DNA of 64,000 nucleotides, from contig NZ_CP017774.1 in NCBI RefSeq assembly GCF_001857965.1, forward strand, positions 3,596,001 through 3,660,000, in the 5' to 3' direction. Within the stretch, counting starts at the first letter, position 1. Each line of letters opens with the position of its first letter. Positions 62,237-64,000 of this stretch are shown here, piece by piece. The translations under genes were made by a program, and so were the position numbers. The DNA comes from Flavobacterium commune (lineage in GTDB: Bacteria; Bacteroidota; Bacteroidia; Flavobacteriales; Flavobacteriaceae). The notes below the pieces were generated by a model. That model ran no database searches. It saw only the letters and a list, made by a program, of their open reading frames with translations, and was not told the origin of the DNA.

Positions 62237-63121
62237 TTAAAACTTAAATGTTGCCCATTTACTGGAATTCATAGGCGAAATTTTATTCAAATTATCTACT
62301 AAATCAGTAATACTTAAATTAGGTCCTCCTGAAAAAATAGAAACAATTTCATCTGATTTTGCATCAAAAAAACCGCGGGTCAAAAAGGCATTAGGTTTTG
62401 AATTATTCAATTTATTCAATGCTATTAAGGAGTTTTTCACTTTTTCTTTAGCCAATTTAGTATCAGTTGTCATTCCGTCCAAAGCCTGGTGATAATCAAA
62501 AATTGTTTTTCTAATTTCAGCAAATGTTGGTGACAATAAATCATTAATTAAAAAATAACGATTTTGATTTCCGTCCAATTGACTCCAGCCTTTGTATCCG
62601 CTTTGCTGGGCAACTGTAGCTATGGTTTGTGCTGTTTGATAAACCGGATCACCTGATTTTAATTCAAATGTATCTTTATCCATTCCGATAATCATATAAC
62701 TATAAAAAGAAATCACCGAAATCAAATTCGATTGAAATGAATTAACGTTAAAGACTAAATTTTCAAATTCGGTATAAGTAAAACCAAAATCCTTATCATT
62801 AATATTCAAAACCGGTGTTTCATAAGAAGAATCAAAAACAGGACGGGATGATTGAACCTGAATTGTTGCTGTAAACTGATCAGAACTATGCGAAAGCAAA
62901 GTAATATACATCGAACAATTAATCATTTCCTGTTGTTTGTAATTCTGTGTAGTCCAATCGGTTTTATTAACAAACTCGTTCAACGAAGTTTCCAGTGTTT
63001 TATATACTTGCTGATTAGGATTACCCATTTTTTGGGCATTAACCGTCACAGTACAATTCAACTGTTGCGCCTGAACAAAACCAAAGCTTAATAGAAAAAC
63101 AAAGACGATTATCTTATTCAT
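62237..63121 (-). CDS. DUF4835-family secreted protein (PorD-like)
   Basis: 294 residues with a signal peptide (1-18, FVQA-Q). The mature chain is the single DUF4835 domain: QLNCTVTVNAQKMGNPNQQV with the NPNQQVY segment at the start, SRPVFDSSYETPVLNINDKD in the middle and the SKPNAFLTRGFFDAKSDEIV near the end. Members are widespread in Bacteroidota; the family has been linked to the type IX secretion system under the name PorD, but its role is poorly known. Its start overlaps the coaBC stop by 8 bases (ATGAATAA), so both are translated from one message, with recN downstream. Confidence 0.88.
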   Translation of the reverse strand: MNKIIVFVFLLSFGFVQAQQLNCTVTVNAQKMGNPNQQVYKTLETSLNEFVNKTDWTTQNYKQQEMINCSMYITLLSHSSDQFTATIQVQSSRPVFDSSYETPVLNINDKDFGFTYTEFENLVFNVNSFQSNLISVISFYSYMIIGMDKDTFELKSGDPVYQTAQTIATVAQQSGYKGWSQLDGNQNRYFLINDLLSPTFAEIRKTIFDYHQALDGMTTDTKLAKEKVKNSLIALNKLNNSKPNAFLTRGFFDAKSDEIVSIFSGGPNLSITDLVDNLNKISPMNSSKWATFKF

Positions 63122-64000
63122 GAAAATGAGCTATTACTTTATTTATAATATCATCAGCAACCGCTTCTTTGGATTTTAATTCCATCGGTTCAATTTTAAA
63201 ATCTTTATCGATAAAAGTAACTTTATTGGTTATTTTTTGAAAACCGGCACCTTCATCCTGCAAAGAATTTAAAACAATCAAATCTAAGTTTTTTTTCTGA
63301 ATTTTAGCCTTAGCATTCTCAATTTCATTTTCAGTTTCCAAAGCAAAACCGATTAAAAACTGGTTCTTCTTATTTTCCCCCAATGAATACAGAATATCTT
63401 TTGTCTTTTCGAGTTCGATGATAAAATTATCTGCTGCTTTTTTAATCTTTTGGTCAGCTACTCTTTTTGGCTTATAATCAGCTACAGCAGCTGCAGCAAT
63501 GGCCACATCAACCTCATTATAATATTGATGACAGGTATCGTACATTTCCTGTGCCGAAGTAACTTTAACTACTTCTATTAAAGAATGATTTGCAACACAA
63601 TGTGTAGGACCTGTAACTAAAATAACCGAAGCGCCAAGATTAGCGGCACTTTTTGCTATATCAAAGCCCATTTTTCCTGAAGAATGATTTCCTATAAAAC
63701 GAACAGGATCGATAGCCTCATAAGTAGGCCCGGCTGTGATTAGTATTTTTTTACCTTTGAGAGGCAATTTACTTTCCAAATCAGCTTCAAGGAAAGCAAT
63801 GATATTTTCAGGTTCAGCCATTCTGCCCTCACCTGATAAACCACTGGCTAATTCTCCGCTTTCGGCAGGAATCATAATGTTGCCAAATTGTTCTAAAGCT
63901 TTAAAACTAGCAATAGTAGAAGGATGCTTATACATATCCAAATCCATTGCAGGAGCAAAATAAACAGGGCATTTTGCTGACAAATAAGTAGCAATAAGCA
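63114..64000 (-). CDS. coaBC: CoaBC, bifunctional phosphopantothenoylcysteine synthase/decarboxylase (5' end outside window)
   Basis: About 295 residues of the C-terminal part; the frame is still open at 64000, so the N-terminal CoaC flavoprotein domain is largely missing. The visible start, LIATYLSAKCPVYFAPAMDLDMY, is the end of the decarboxylase domain (the PAMDLDM substrate clamp and a following GELASGLSGEGRM loop). The CoaB synthase domain follows with KKILITAGPTYEAIDPVRFI, GNHSSGKMGF, AAAVADYKP and FLIGFALETE. The enzyme makes phosphopantetheine precursors of CoA. It overlaps the DUF4835 gene by 8 bases. Confidence 0.95.
   Translation of the reverse strand, partial: LIATYLSAKCPVYFAPAMDLDMYKHPSTIASFKALEQFGNIMIPAESGELASGLSGEGRMAEPENIIAFLEADLESKLPLKGKKILITAGPTYEAIDPVRFIGNHSSGKMGFDIAKSAANLGASVILVTGPTHCVANHSLIEVVKVTSAQEMYDTCHQYYNEVDVAIAAAAVADYKPKRVADQKIKKAADNFIIELEKTKDILYSLGENKKNQFLIGFALETENEIENAKAKIQKKNLDLIVLNSLQDEGAGFQKITNKVTFIDKDFKIEPMELKSKEAVADDIINKVIAHFHE

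Overview
The window is a stretch of ordinary chromosome from a Bacteroidota bacterium, most likely a Flavobacterium or close relative. This is inferred from an AT-rich sequence, gene families typical of that group (BshA, DUF4835/PorD, DUF4159, a PG_1098-type methyltransferase, a TamB-like 1479-residue protein, LptD, FabV, MiaE), near-absence of Shine-Dalgarno sequences, and several promoters of the Bacteroidota form TTG-N19-TAnnTTTG. I see no rRNA, tRNA, transposase, prophage, CRISPR array or defence island. Coding density is high and the gene order looks like conserved core genome.

Layout. 1-670 and 1078-1390 are gene-poor and hold two short palindromic elements around a small secreted protein gene. 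1.4-4.1 kb encodes a NarL-type two-component system followed by a palindrome and a small secreted protein with three GPAYKN repeats. 4.3-10.9 kb carries metabolism: GNAT acetyltransferase, GMP reductase, MiaE, serine hydroxymethyltransferase, fumarylacetoacetase, a transaldolase-like aldolase and an SDR enzyme. The SRP RNA gene lies at 11.03-11.12 kb on the minus strand with its own promoter. 11.2-20 kb has a glutaminyl cyclase lipoprotein, a coiled-coil membrane protein, an arginase-family enzyme, a DEAD-box helicase, a hybrid histidine kinase, a dicarboxylate-type symporter and chorismate synthase. 20-23.8 kb has a LpxH-like phosphoesterase, a small beta-barrel, a PrcB-like lipoprotein and bacillithiol synthase BshA.

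23.4-30.2 kb is a long minus-strand block: a conserved protein of unknown function, PAP2 phosphatase, two Fe-S proteins of a membrane oxidoreductase, an MCE/MlaD lipid-transport protein and two tandem N-acetylmuramoyl-L-alanine amidases. LptD is divergent from it, so the locus is centred on the envelope. 33-37 kb holds RidA, methylglyoxal synthase, a GlcNAc-type kinase, GAPDH and phosphofructokinase. TamB (37.1-41.6 kb) is divergent from a plus-strand run of closely packed genes (tsaD, rsmE, DUF4159, trmH, AI-2E transporter, PG_1098-type methyltransferase, secreted protein; 41.8-47.6 kb) dominated by tRNA and rRNA modification.

47.9-55 kb carries a VanX-like dipeptidase, a YhcH-family protein, an LpxD-like acyltransferase, an acyl-CoA carboxylase beta subunit, an Smr protein with a tiny membrane protein, and the serine-to-cysteine pair SAT-CysM. 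55-59 kb is a minus-strand run of glycosyltransferase, coaE, histidine kinase and OmpR-type regulator. 59-64 kb holds fabV, recN, a DUF4835/PorD protein and coaBC, which runs off the right edge.

No unmistakable new multi-gene system is present. The signals most worth following are the GPAYKN repeat protein with the upstream palindrome, a nested inverted-repeat element at 47.7-47.9 kb, a 14-nt tandem repeat directly before the DUF4159 start, and several genes whose translation start is not a normal codon (TamB, LptD, LpxH-like).
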